Notes under the pieces: generated by a model
The model's database searches: none
Told to the model about the DNA's origin: nothing
What the model saw: the letters and a program-made list of their open reading frames with translations, nothing else
Assembly: GCA_016650295.1 (NCBI GenBank)
Contig: JAENWA010000005.1
Coordinates: 1-62,685 of the forward strand
DNA from: Desulfuromonadales bacterium
GTDB taxonomy: Bacteria; Desulfobacterota; Desulfuromonadia; Geobacterales; Pseudopelobacteraceae
Length of the DNA stretch: 62,685 nt
Direction of reading: 5' to 3'
Position numbers and translations under genes: made by a program
Shown: piece after piece, positions 36,059-44,883 of the stretch
How positions within the stretch are numbered: position 1 is the first letter of the stretch
Layout of the letters: each line of letters starts with the position of its first letter

Positions 36059-36541
36059 CTATTTCTTACGTATATCTTTCTGATTCAAACCACACAATTC
36101 CATTTTTCCACTTTTTGAGCGGGCGGTGGTCAGGCGCAGCTCACTTGCGATATTTTTATACTGAACATGATAGATGATGAAATTAAACTTCTCCGGACTG
36201 GTTACAAAACTGACCTCCTTCGAACTTATGAAGGGACCGGTTTTCTTGCGCGTCTTCTCCATCATGGCGACAAAACCGTCCTCGGCGCCCATCTCCTTGA
36301 AAATGGGCGAAGCAGCTTTATAGATGGCGGCAAACTCTCCCGACTTGATCTGGGCCAATACGGTTGTAGCCACGGCAGCGGCATCGATCTTATCCTGCGG
36401 AGGCGCGACAATCGCAGCCGGCTTTTGCAACGGGGCAACGGGGGCGACGGCGGCATCTTTTTCTTTTTTAGAAGAACAGCCGGCAAGCGCGGCAAGAGCA
36501 ACCGACAAAGCAACGATAGCAACAAAACGTACAAATTTCAT
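36059..36541 (-). CDS. lipoprotein of unknown function
   Basis: A 160-residue protein with a lipobox (LAALAGCSS; lipidated Cys near residue 22), an Ala/Pro-rich linker to about residue 50, then a compact domain (AIYKAASPIFKEMGAEDGFVAMMEKTRKKTGPF, FIIYHVQYKNIASELRLTT). That domain resembles small DUF4019/DUF3887-type periplasmic domains, a comparison made by eye only. GGAG lies seven bases before the ATG. Confidence 0.75.
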   Translation of the reverse strand: MKFVRFVAIVALSVALAALAGCSSKKEKDAAVAPVAPLQKPAAIVAPPQDKIDAAAVATTVLAQIKSGEFAAIYKAASPIFKEMGAEDGFVAMMEKTRKKTGPFISSKEVSFVTSPEKFNFIIYHVQYKNIASELRLTTARSKSGKMELCGLNQKDIRKK

Positions 36542-36707
36542 GCATCACTCCAAATGTGTGTAATTGGGGCCAAACCCTTAAACGTACTGCACAAGAATAC
36601 CAAAAATACCGTGCCGCCGTCAATGGCAATATCCTGGACGCAAGCCGAGCAGGCCGGAAACAATAATCAACCTGAGTAGTTCGAATCTGTCGCTTGGCCT
36701 AATTTCT

Positions 36708-36788
36708 GTCATTCCCGAGGTAGTAATCGGGAATCCAGTCTCTAAAACCTAAAAATTTGGATCCCCGACAAAGACACTCGGGGATGAC
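36708..36788. repeat. palindromic dispersed repeat (GTCATTCCCG...CGGGGATGAC)
   Basis: The outer arms TGTCATTCCCGA and TCGGGGATGACA and the inner arms ATCGGGAATCCA and TGGATCCCCGA would fold into a branched hairpin. The sequence class (CATTCCCG/CGGGAATCCAG) is a common intergenic repeat in many proteobacteria. It is distinct from the heptamer arrays. Confidence 0.65.
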
Positions 36789-36876
36789 AAACGATTTAGC
36801 GGAAGATCAGAACGAATCAGAATAATCAAAGTGTATCTCTCCTCTTGCAAGAGAGGGATAGGTTATGATCGACCAT

Positions 36877-36904
36877 AAAAAAGGCCGGCGCCTGAGCGCC
36901 GGCC
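36877..36904 (-). terminator. rho-independent terminator after the cytochrome gene
   Basis: GGCCGGCGC, a four-base loop and GCGCCGGCC form a perfect 9-bp GC-rich stem. On the minus strand it is followed by TTTTTT. It closes the cytochrome run that starts near 50.2 kb. Confidence 0.88.
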
Positions 36905-36958
36905 TGAATTGCATGTGTGACAGTGAGAGGGGGTTGCCCCCCTCTCGTGAGGATACTA

Positions 36959-39900
36959 CTAGTAACTGACCGGACGCAGAACCTTACGGGTTACGCCTGC
37001 GCCGCCGGTGGCAACGGTGCCGCCGACAGGATCGATCCAGCCGGTATTAGCGCCAGCTGTAGTATTGCCCTGAATTGTGCCGGTTGAGAAGGCCTTGCCG
37101 TGGGCATTACCACGGTGGTCGTCGCAGCCGCCCCACTCGCCGAACAGTGGCTGCGGCGGAGTCTGGGTATTATGCTGCTCGTAAGCAGGCGATACGCTGT
37201 ACGGAGCTTCTGCTGGCTGTAATTGAAGCGGCTTGGCCGGATCCGCAAACGGTCCTGTCTCCGGAACGATGGTGTAGCAACCGGAGTTGTCAACAACCCT
37301 GTTTTTAGTAACACCATTGATGACTTTTGTGGTGCTAGCACCACCTACGGCAGTCGCTACGGTTATTATTGTCTTGTTATACGTGGTAGCAAGGTATCTC
37401 TGCTCCCAGTTCAGATCGGAAACGCTGCCGATGGTTGCGGAAGAATATCCGGCCTGGAGCGTCATTGCTTTGATCTCTGCAGGGGTACCGGCCGAACCGA
37501 GAGAACCCGGTACGAACGCGGTGTTGCCCAGACCCGGCAGGAAGCGGCGTGGTAACTGCTGTGCGGCGTTTGCATCGGAGTAGACGTTAACCTTGCTGCC
37601 GTGGATACCGCCGAACGCATTGTTCGGACCGGAATTGTGGCAGTTGGCGCACTGCATACCGAACAGGTTGGAGAAGTCGGTATCAGACGTTTGTGTGGAC
37701 GACAATTTGCCAGCAATTGAACCCGTCCATCCGGTGTAATCCATTTGTCCAAGGCCGCTACGGAAGGCGTAAGGCTCTTCAGTACCGTTGCTGGTGGTAT
37801 AACCGGCAAAGCTGATGGTATTGATCGAGCCGTTGCAACGGTTTGCTTGTGAATACTCGCCGGCGTGGTTGCCAACGCTGTTGCCGGTGGAACCAATCGA
37901 GTTGTAGGTATTATTTGCGTGGCAGTTGAAGCAGACCAGATATGGTGAACCTGGATTGGTGACAACAAAGTTGCCGTTAGTGAGTGAGGTACCAACATTG
38001 GAATAGGTCATACCAACATGACGTTCGTCGGTGCCGATGCTGTTACGCAGCATGTACTCGTTGGCGGAGCCGTGAGCGCCGATTACTGCGTTGTTTAGAG
38101 ATGCAACGCCAACATCTGATGCTTTGAACTGACCGACAGTGTGGCAATCGCCGCAGTGAAGGACGGAGTCGTCGCCCAAGGTGGTATCGGTGGTGCCGGG
38201 TGCAGGTGACAGTGTGTTGTAGGTAGTTGCGAACTTACCTGCGTCGTAGATGGTAGTACGTTTACCATACAGGACTGCGGATGAGTTCTGGGTGAATGTT
38301 GCAACTTCAGGAGCGGTCATGGCACGTGCATCAGCGCCTACGATTCTGGAACGTTTGTTGTACTTGGCGCCACGTACGGCGTGGTGCGAAGCGTTGCCTG
38401 TTGCGAACTGGCCTTTTGCATCAACAACTGCCGGACGCTGCATCTTGTCGTAGCGGTTGGAGATCGTGTCGCCGAACGGGTTGGATGCAGAAGCGGTTTT
38501 GCCGGCAGCGCGACGTGTTGCATCGGCATTGAGCCAAGTCTGAATCTTGACGCTTTCGTCTGAAATTGCGCCGTCGTCATCATGGCAGCTCATGCAGAAG
38601 TTGTCCATGTTGGTGTGGTTCGGAGCAGCTGGATTCCACTCAATTTTATTGTCGTTGTCGGCATTACGCAGGTGAGTTGTTGCGTCGGCCATATGATTGG
38701 CTGTGTCAACAACAATTTTTGTACCATCGGCTGAGGTTTTACCTTCAAGGTGACAGGCAACGCACTGGCCGTCGTTAACATCTACGCCGGTTACGTGGTG
38801 TGACCATTTCTGGAATTCAGTGGTGATGGCACGAACGCCGTTGTTGTCGTCAACAAAGTCGCCGAGATGCTTCTGTCCTACAGCGTGGCAAACTACGCAG
38901 GAGGTTTTGAGGTTGGCAGCCGTGGTGGTCTTGATGCTGTGCGGATGTCCGCCACCAGCATGGCAGTCCTGGCATTTTGAGCCAGCGGGTGCAGTAGCAT
39001 TTAATACTTCAAACGCATTGTTGGTTCCTGCTGCATGGCATGCATCGCAGCTCGGTGCTTTACCATGGAGGCTGGTTTCAGTTGTACCGTCTATTCCATG
39101 GCAGAATGTGCACTTATTACCAACATTTGTGCCATTGGCCGAGAAATGGACCGAAGTAATGAAGCTGTTGTTTCTGCCGGTATGGCAGGTTGCGCAGTCA
39201 GCCTGTGAGATGGAAGCCAGTGTAACTGCGGAGCCTGGCTTGACGGTGTGGGCGTCGTTGCTTGTTGCATGGCATGCCAAGCAGGTTGCCGCAAGGCCGG
39301 CAAATTTGTGAGGGATTGCAGGATTGACAGAACCAACAGCCGGATCTCCGCCTTTATCAGCATGGCAGTTGGTACATACCGGCGTAGCGCCCGGATGTGC
39401 ACCGGTATTTGCGCCGACATGGCAGGTATAGCACATGACGAGGTGGGTGCTGTGGGCCGAGGTGGACCAGTTGCTGTAGACACCGACGCCGATGCCGGCA
39501 CCGCTGTGACAGTTCACGCACTGAGTCTTGGCGGCCAAGGATGCCGAGGTGTTCACGGCGATGGTAACAGTGCTGGTAGCTGAATCGGAGCCCTTGGTAG
39601 CGGTCAGTTTCAGGACATAGTTACCTGCGACCGGAAAATTGATGGTCGGGGCTGTGCCCGTTGCCGACCAGGTGGCGCCCAACGACGGGCCGCTCTGCTG
39701 GGTCCAGGCATAGCTATCTGCGACCGGAAGAGAAGATCCGGCCAGGGTGGCGGAACTGCCGGCCAGGATGGTCTGCGCCGCGCCGGCATTGGCAACGATG
39801 CTGAGAAACGAGCCGACCAGATTCACGGGGCTGGCCGGAACGGTGATAGTCGCCTTGACTACGCCCGCATAGGGGAGGCTCACGACGGCGTCAGACGAGT

Positions 39901-40378
39901 TTTTAAGGGTGTAGACAACCGGCAGGTTGGAGATGCTCACTACGCTGTTACCCGCTGCAGGCGTAAAGGTGTAGGTTGTGCTTTTGCCTACCTGCAGGGT
40001 CTGGGCCGTAGTCGGATATACAGTGCCGCCGGTAGTGGTGGTGGCATATACGCTGACCAGTTGCTTGGCAAAACTGACCGTAACGGACTGTGACGTGGCC
40101 TTAAGCGGCACAGCAAGTGGGCTGCTAAGCGCCGGAGTGGCGCCGGTCAGGGTCACCGCCGAAATGGAGTATCCCGGAGCGGGGGTAATTATAACTGATG
40201 CGGCCACCGCGAAGGATTTGGTGACGGTGCCATTGTTCGCGTTTTGCGTGGTGACGTTGTTGTCCGTGGAAATGGTCCCACCGACAGTCATGACCCTGGT
40301 TGATATGTTCCCGGCAAATGCCACCATCGGGATCATACAGGCCAAAAGTGTTAGTAGCGACAAGCTTCTCTTTAACAT
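36959..40378 (-). CDS. 14-haem exported c-type cytochrome with N-terminal Ig/PKD-like domains
   Basis: A 1139-residue protein. The signal peptide (LSLLTLLACMIPMVAFAG) is followed by about 280 residues of beta-rich domains, the last PKD-like (AGSSATLAGSSLPVADSYAWTQQSGP and VAGNYVLKLTATKGSD). Fourteen CXXCH motifs then run from CVNCH (about residue 287) to CANCH (about 930). The final 200 residues have no haem. It is probably secreted or on the cell surface and passes electrons outward; family specifics are unknown. AAAGGAG lies seven bases before the ATG. It is the last gene before a strong terminator. Confidence 0.93.
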   Translation of the reverse strand: MLKRSLSLLTLLACMIPMVAFAGNISTRVMTVGGTISTDNNVTTQNANNGTVTKSFAVAASVIITPAPGYSISAVTLTGATPALSSPLAVPLKATSQSVTVSFAKQLVSVYATTTTGGTVYPTTAQTLQVGKSTTYTFTPAAGNSVVSISNLPVVYTLKNSSDAVVSLPYAGVVKATITVPASPVNLVGSFLSIVANAGAAQTILAGSSATLAGSSLPVADSYAWTQQSGPSLGATWSATGTAPTINFPVAGNYVLKLTATKGSDSATSTVTIAVNTSASLAAKTQCVNCHSGAGIGVGVYSNWSTSAHSTHLVMCYTCHVGANTGAHPGATPVCTNCHADKGGDPAVGSVNPAIPHKFAGLAATCLACHATSNDAHTVKPGSAVTLASISQADCATCHTGRNNSFITSVHFSANGTNVGNKCTFCHGIDGTTETSLHGKAPSCDACHAAGTNNAFEVLNATAPAGSKCQDCHAGGGHPHSIKTTTAANLKTSCVVCHAVGQKHLGDFVDDNNGVRAITTEFQKWSHHVTGVDVNDGQCVACHLEGKTSADGTKIVVDTANHMADATTHLRNADNDNKIEWNPAAPNHTNMDNFCMSCHDDDGAISDESVKIQTWLNADATRRAAGKTASASNPFGDTISNRYDKMQRPAVVDAKGQFATGNASHHAVRGAKYNKRSRIVGADARAMTAPEVATFTQNSSAVLYGKRTTIYDAGKFATTYNTLSPAPGTTDTTLGDDSVLHCGDCHTVGQFKASDVGVASLNNAVIGAHGSANEYMLRNSIGTDERHVGMTYSNVGTSLTNGNFVVTNPGSPYLVCFNCHANNTYNSIGSTGNSVGNHAGEYSQANRCNGSINTISFAGYTTSNGTEEPYAFRSGLGQMDYTGWTGSIAGKLSSTQTSDTDFSNLFGMQCANCHNSGPNNAFGGIHGSKVNVYSDANAAQQLPRRFLPGLGNTAFVPGSLGSAGTPAEIKAMTLQAGYSSATIGSVSDLNWEQRYLATTYNKTIITVATAVGGASTTKVINGVTKNRVVDNSGCYTIVPETGPFADPAKPLQLQPAEAPYSVSPAYEQHNTQTPPQPLFGEWGGCDDHRGNAHGKAFSTGTIQGNTTAGANTGWIDPVGGTVATGGAGVTRKVLRPVSY

Positions 40379-40493
40379 GAAATCTCCTTTAAAAGATTTT
40401 ATTCAGTCAACGTTCGGGGCTTTCAGGTCGGATCGTTGTGGGCTAACACACCACCCTCATCGATCCCGCTTTTGGCCCGGTAACTTTTGATAA

Positions 40494-41294
40494 TTACTTG
40501 ACGTGGCAAGAGAGGCAGATAGCCGAGCCAGCTTCCTTAGCGTAGAGGAAGTAGTTCGGTCTGGTGGTGCCATCGGTACTAAGATCGTTTATAACGTTCT
40601 CTTTGTTATGAACCTCATGGCAGGTAGCGCAGGTCATGATGTCGCCGCCGAAAAGGGTCGAGCCGATGGTTCTCTGACCGTTACGGGTCACCGTGGTGTA
40701 TCCTGCTTCGTTTATGGCAACCGCGGATGCAAAACGTTCAGACGCCGGCACGATCTCATCAACCGCGGTGGTACCTAAGGCTGCATCAGCTAATATGTTT
40801 CTTTTCACAGCGTCGGAATACTTGAATCCGATCGGGTGAGTAGATTCCAGGTTTGCGCCGATGCCGATTGCCCTGTTGCCGGTAAGCTTCAAGATACCGA
40901 CTTCCGGTGTGGCAGGGCCGTGGGTGTCGACTGCGATGCTGCCGTCATGGCAGGTCACACACAGACGGGAAGGTCCGACCAGGGGATCAGCGATGGCGCC
41001 GATTGCGGCCAGGTTATCCGGGGTAGCCCACTGATAGGGGACGTACGTAGCAACCGACACGGTCTTGTTCCAGAGCGGGAGCCGTTCGGTACCGTCTACG
41101 CCCGTCACGACCGCGTTGTGCGGGGTGTGGCAGAAAACACATACTCGCCCGTACACATCCGGAGTTGTGCCGGAGACAACATTCATGTCATGGAATGAAC
41201 CGTTGACCCCTGTGCGTGCATTCATACCCGCGTAGGACATCGTTGCTGTTGCTGCCACTGCGACTACTGCTGCCAAAACCGTGCTTTTCTTCAT
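40494..41294 (-). CDS. tetrahaem exported c-type cytochrome
   Basis: A 266-residue protein with a signal peptide (STVLAAVVAVAATATMSYAG) and four haem sites: CVFCH, CVTCH, CATCH and CLSCH. The CVFCHTPHN and CHDGSIAVD phrasing matches the N-terminal part of the 12-haem cytochrome upstream, so the two are related. ATG at 41294 is preceded by AAGGAG; the open frame continues 46 codons further up but without features. Periplasmic or outer-membrane electron carrier. Confidence 0.92.
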   Translation of the reverse strand: MKKSTVLAAVVAVAATATMSYAGMNARTGVNGSFHDMNVVSGTTPDVYGRVCVFCHTPHNAVVTGVDGTERLPLWNKTVSVATYVPYQWATPDNLAAIGAIADPLVGPSRLCVTCHDGSIAVDTHGPATPEVGILKLTGNRAIGIGANLESTHPIGFKYSDAVKRNILADAALGTTAVDEIVPASERFASAVAINEAGYTTVTRNGQRTIGSTLFGGDIMTCATCHEVHNKENVINDLSTDGTTRPNYFLYAKEAGSAICLSCHVK

Positions 41295-41880
41295 TTTGCT
41301 TCTCCTTTTTTTGCTTGGTTTAAACTCCAATATAATTGCTTGTCTTACTTTATAGCAATTCCCAAGCCAGATACCCCCACCCACCCAAAAAAAATAACGA
41401 ATACATACTTTGTTTCGGCCAGATACCTGCATTTTAAGCTTGTTAGCTAAAGGAGAATTTTATTTTTCCCGCTTGTGTACGTCTCTATTGGGCAGCAAAG
41501 ACACGATTGGCGCCGCGATATCACCGCCATTGCGCGGCATGACGCTGGCATATCGCGTTGCATCTTTCGGGATACGACCGGGTTACCGTCACCCCGCCCA
41601 AGGCACCACTAAATGTTCCCTTGAAGCCCGAAGCCTTGTGAGATGTGCCTGGCGTGACCCCGCATAAACGGGACTCTTGCAGAAGCGCCTTTAACTGCAG
41701 CGTAAGCGCTGGTAAAAGCAGGGGTCTCAAGCTGCGCCAGGCGAATAGTATCGGGACTACCAGATTGCTGTGTTGGCAGGTATGCCCCTCCCAGAGGGGA
41801 GGGGACGGTGGCAGGGTGATCTGGTGTTTTCGCGTTATGGCCTTACTAAAGTTGCCATTACGCGGACCGCTGCAGCATGT
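41295..41880. other. 586-bp hairpin-rich region without a gene, inside the cytochrome run
   Basis: Several inverted repeats are seen: CGCGATAT at about 41515 pairing with ATATCGCG at about 41551 with a nested GCCA/TGGC pair, CAGCG/CGCTG at about 41697-41710, and CCCCTCCC/GGGAGGGG at 41785-41804. No supported open frame. It could be a structured leader or regulatory RNA for the two downstream cytochromes, or a decayed segment. I looked for the c-di-GMP (GEMM) riboswitch core GGGACGCAAAGCC and did not find it. Confidence 0.4.
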
Positions 41881-43659
41881 TCACGGGGCATAGGAGTGGG
41901 TGGCTCCGCCGACACTGTGGCAGCTTACCGTACAGCTGCCCGACCGGGAGGAAAGCGTCTGATAGAAAGGAGATGGCACCGAGGAGTTGGCAGCATAGTC
42001 CACGTTAAAGTTGATCAGGTGGGCATTGTTTTGCGGGGTCCCCGGGGGAAGCGATAGCGAGGAAACCCCGTGCGGATCGTGACAGGCGAAACAGGGCACC
42101 CCGCGATCCCTGACGTGGGTCGCATGTTCGCTGGCGCCGCTGGCGACGAACCCCGAGCTGCTGCCCATGATAAAGCTTTCGGCATGACAGCGAAAACAGA
42201 GGTCATATAAGCTTGCCGAGTAAGAAGAGCGCGGCGCCTGGGCCAGCGGCATGTCATAGCGAAACATGAGGATATGCTCATACCTTGAGCCGTGCGGGCC
42301 GCTGGGGCCGCTGCCACCGGCCTTGATGCTCTCGTCGCTGTTATGGCAATCTGAGCAGTAGACCATGAGCATGGTGGATTGCAGGGCGGTGATCAGGCTG
42401 GAGCCATTGGTGCGGCGCTGCGCCACAACCGGGTGAAAGGACGGGTTCATCCCGTCGAAGCGCTTCATCTGGTCCGGCTCCTGGATGACACGGTTGGGAG
42501 GGCTCTCGGTGAACCCGCTGAACTTGTTGGCGTTGCCGCCCGCATGACACTTGAAACAGATCTCGTATTCCCTGGTGGCATTGGCCGTGCTGTCTTTTCT
42601 CACCCCGACCAGCGAGCCATTGATTGCGGGAGGGTTGGACAAAGGCGTACCCGGACGGTAGGCCCGATGCGGGTTATGGCAATCGACGCATTGCACATGA
42701 TAATTCTGGGCGGGGAGCAACTCCTTTTCATCGTGTACACCGGTAGTGGCATCCATCGGATGCCGGTGCCTGGACGAATCGAAGAGCGGCTTCACATTCT
42801 GCTGGGCGGGTCCGCTGCTGTTATGGCAGTTTAGCAGACAGGTGTCCTCCTCCTTCTTGCTCTTCAGCAGCCGGACGGGCTGAGGAGCATTGTGCACGTA
42901 ATGACAATTGAGGCAGCCCGAGGCGAGCTCCGGCGTGTTCTGCGGATTGTGGGAAGAACCCGGCCAGCCTGCATTTTTGTGGCAGGCAATGCAAAGGGGT
43001 GAGCCGGATGCGTTATTGTTTATCACCATAAAATTGCCGAACTCGTTGTTGTGCGGGTCGTGACAGGATGTGCACTGCAGTTGCGTCCCCTGCTCGAGCT
43101 TGACCTGGTAGGGGAGCGCCGACGGAGAGGCAAGCTCCCCCTGACTGGTTGCCAGAGCCTCTGTGTAAGCAAAAGAGATCGGGTGATCATCGGAGAGATC
43201 GGTGGAAAGGTTGGGGTTGTTGGTCGGATTGCTGTCCCAGGGCATGGTGGTGGAACTCAAAATGGGGCTGCCGACAAACTGGCCGAGGGCAATGGTGCCG
43301 TCGTGGCAGCTCAGGCAGAGTCGCGAGGCGCCGGTGGGTTTGTCCGGCTTCGGATTGGCCTTCAGGGTACTTGAGTCGTAGGGCTTGTATGCTTTGTCCG
43401 GCAGCGCGCCCCGCCCCCAGAGCGGCCCGGAGGTATTGGCGTTGTGAGGTGCATGGCAAAAGATGCAGACGCGCGTTTCATCCGCGAAGGCGACACCGTG
43501 TTTACCACGGGCGCCACTGGCGGAGAGGTTGTGGGGGGAATTCAGTACGCTCGCCGCAGCAAAGGCCGTAGCAGCCCCAAGGGTCGCCGCGGCACACAGT
43601 GCGGCACAAGCAGAAAGCATTGCTCCAAGACCTGGGGAAGTACGTTTTTTAAACATCAT
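41881..43659 (-). CDS. multihaem exported c-type cytochrome (10 CXXCH plus 2 CX3CH)
   Basis: About 592 residues: signal peptide (LGAMLSACAALCAAATLGAATAFA), then CIFCH, CLSCH, CTSCH, CIACH, CLNCH, CLLNCH, CVDCH, CFKCH, CSDCH, CFRCH, CFACH and CTVSCH. CLLNCH and CTVSCH have three residues between the cysteines; I checked both at codon level. ATG at 43659 follows AGGAG by seven bases and lies 10 bases past the upstream NHL gene stop. Probably the periplasmic or surface cytochrome of the conduit encoded with the barrel upstream. Confidence 0.92.
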   Translation of the reverse strand: MMFKKRTSPGLGAMLSACAALCAAATLGAATAFAAASVLNSPHNLSASGARGKHGVAFADETRVCIFCHAPHNANTSGPLWGRGALPDKAYKPYDSSTLKANPKPDKPTGASRLCLSCHDGTIALGQFVGSPILSSTTMPWDSNPTNNPNLSTDLSDDHPISFAYTEALATSQGELASPSALPYQVKLEQGTQLQCTSCHDPHNNEFGNFMVINNNASGSPLCIACHKNAGWPGSSHNPQNTPELASGCLNCHYVHNAPQPVRLLKSKKEEDTCLLNCHNSSGPAQQNVKPLFDSSRHRHPMDATTGVHDEKELLPAQNYHVQCVDCHNPHRAYRPGTPLSNPPAINGSLVGVRKDSTANATREYEICFKCHAGGNANKFSGFTESPPNRVIQEPDQMKRFDGMNPSFHPVVAQRRTNGSSLITALQSTMLMVYCSDCHNSDESIKAGGSGPSGPHGSRYEHILMFRYDMPLAQAPRSSYSASLYDLCFRCHAESFIMGSSSGFVASGASEHATHVRDRGVPCFACHDPHGVSSLSLPPGTPQNNAHLINFNVDYAANSSVPSPFYQTLSSRSGSCTVSCHSVGGATHSYAP

Positions 43660-43669
43660 GATCATGCTC

Positions 43670-44743
43670 CTATCGCGGCCCGGATGACACAGCCCCTGTC
43701 CCGCCGGCATCCGGTTGTGTCTTTGAGAGATAACGAAAAATCTGGATGCGTCGATTATAGCTATCCGCCACCAACAGATAGTCCTGCTGATCGATGTACA
43801 GGCCGGAAGGCATCCAGAATTCGCCGTTACCCGTGCCGATGCTGCCGAAGGAGAGCAGGAACTGTCCGCCGGCATCGAAGACCTGGACCGCATCGAGCAG
43901 GGCGTCACTTATGTAGATGTGGCCTTCGCTATCGACTGCCACCCCCTTCGGTTTGTTGAGACGCCCCAACTCGACCCCCGGCGTTCCGATCTCGTTCAGC
44001 AATTGTCCCTCGGGGGTAAATATCTTGATCCTGTAGTTGAGGGGGTCCGTCACGTATACCCGTCCTATCTTATCGACGCAGATATCAGTGGGATGATTGA
44101 AAGACGAGCCAAAACGCACCTTTTCAGCCCCACTCTGGTCCACGGCAACTACTTCATTAGCGCTGGTGTCTACGATATAGATGAGCTTGTTGACCGCGTT
44201 GAAAGCGATTCCCGTGGGCCGGGTCAGCTGGGGTACCGGGAAGAGGCTGGCCACGCCGGATGCGAGTTCGTAGCGGATAACTTCCCCGCTCGTCGAATCG
44301 GTGATATAGAGACGATTTTGCAGATCTTCGGTCAGGCCGATAGGTGTTCGCAAGCGACCGCCCCCCCCGCCATCCAGCACCGAATAGCGCTGCTCTTTCA
44401 GATCCATCAGGTGGACCACCCCGGCGCCCGGATCGGCAATAAAAAGCCTGTCGCTCTGGTCCAGGAGAACGCCATAAGGCCTGAGCATGTGGCGCTGATC
44501 CGCACCTGCGATAAAATCAAGTGCCTTTTTCCAGAAAGGCTTGGAGATCCCCGCCCCCGCAGGATCTTCCACCGTCCTGATCCACTGTATCCTGGGCTGC
44601 AGCGGTTTCTTCGGCCAATACAGGTCCGTTTCGGGCTTCGACTTGAGGTTTGCCACGGGACCTGCGCAGGCCATGAGGGTGCACAGCATGACCGCAGCAA
44701 CGACACCTCTTCCCTGCCATCTTCTCAGCAATCTTCTCAACAT
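43670..44743 (-). CDS. NHL-repeat lipoprotein
   Basis: About 357 residues. A lipobox-type leader (VVAAVMLCTLMACAG) and about six NHL blades (LRPYGVLLDQSDRLFIADPG, LRTPIGLTEDLQNRLYITDSTSG, FNHPTDICVDKIGRVYVTDPLNYRIKIF, LNKPKGVAVDSEGHIYISD and so on) form a beta-propeller. Such proteins accompany Geobacter porin-cytochrome clusters; their role is not established. ATG at 44743 has GGAG six bases before it. Confidence 0.88.
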   Translation of the reverse strand: MLRRLLRRWQGRGVVAAVMLCTLMACAGPVANLKSKPETDLYWPKKPLQPRIQWIRTVEDPAGAGISKPFWKKALDFIAGADQRHMLRPYGVLLDQSDRLFIADPGAGVVHLMDLKEQRYSVLDGGGGGRLRTPIGLTEDLQNRLYITDSTSGEVIRYELASGVASLFPVPQLTRPTGIAFNAVNKLIYIVDTSANEVVAVDQSGAEKVRFGSSFNHPTDICVDKIGRVYVTDPLNYRIKIFTPEGQLLNEIGTPGVELGRLNKPKGVAVDSEGHIYISDALLDAVQVFDAGGQFLLSFGSIGTGNGEFWMPSGLYIDQQDYLLVADSYNRRIQIFRYLSKTQPDAGGTGAVSSGPR

Positions 44744-44883
44744 GGGCAACTCCGGTTGACACCTGTGAACCTGCAGAAATTAACCTGATCAGCGACAATA
44801 TTCAACAAAAAGCAGGCAACCTGCCGAGTCCCGCCGCTGCGTTCAGGGAAGTCGTCATTTCCCAGAGGAGCGGGAATAAAGTT

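Larger units (their letters stand above)
36542..36958. other. intergenic with dispersed palindromic element and terminator
   Basis: This 417-base gap contains an imperfect inverted repeat at 36708-36788 (GTCATTCCCGAGG through CTCGGGGATGAC, with internal CGGGAATCCAG and GGATCCCCG arms) and the terminator at 36883. No gene is seen. Confidence 0.6.

Noticed and set aside
35524-36177. 217-residue plus-strand open frame
   Set aside because: Runs across a small secreted-protein gene and a heptamer array on the other strand; no protein features or ribosome site.
41295-41880. c-di-GMP (GEMM) riboswitch upstream of cytochromes
   Set aside because: Expected from family knowledge, but the conserved GGGACGCAAAGCC core is not found on either strand here or ahead of the other cytochrome genes.
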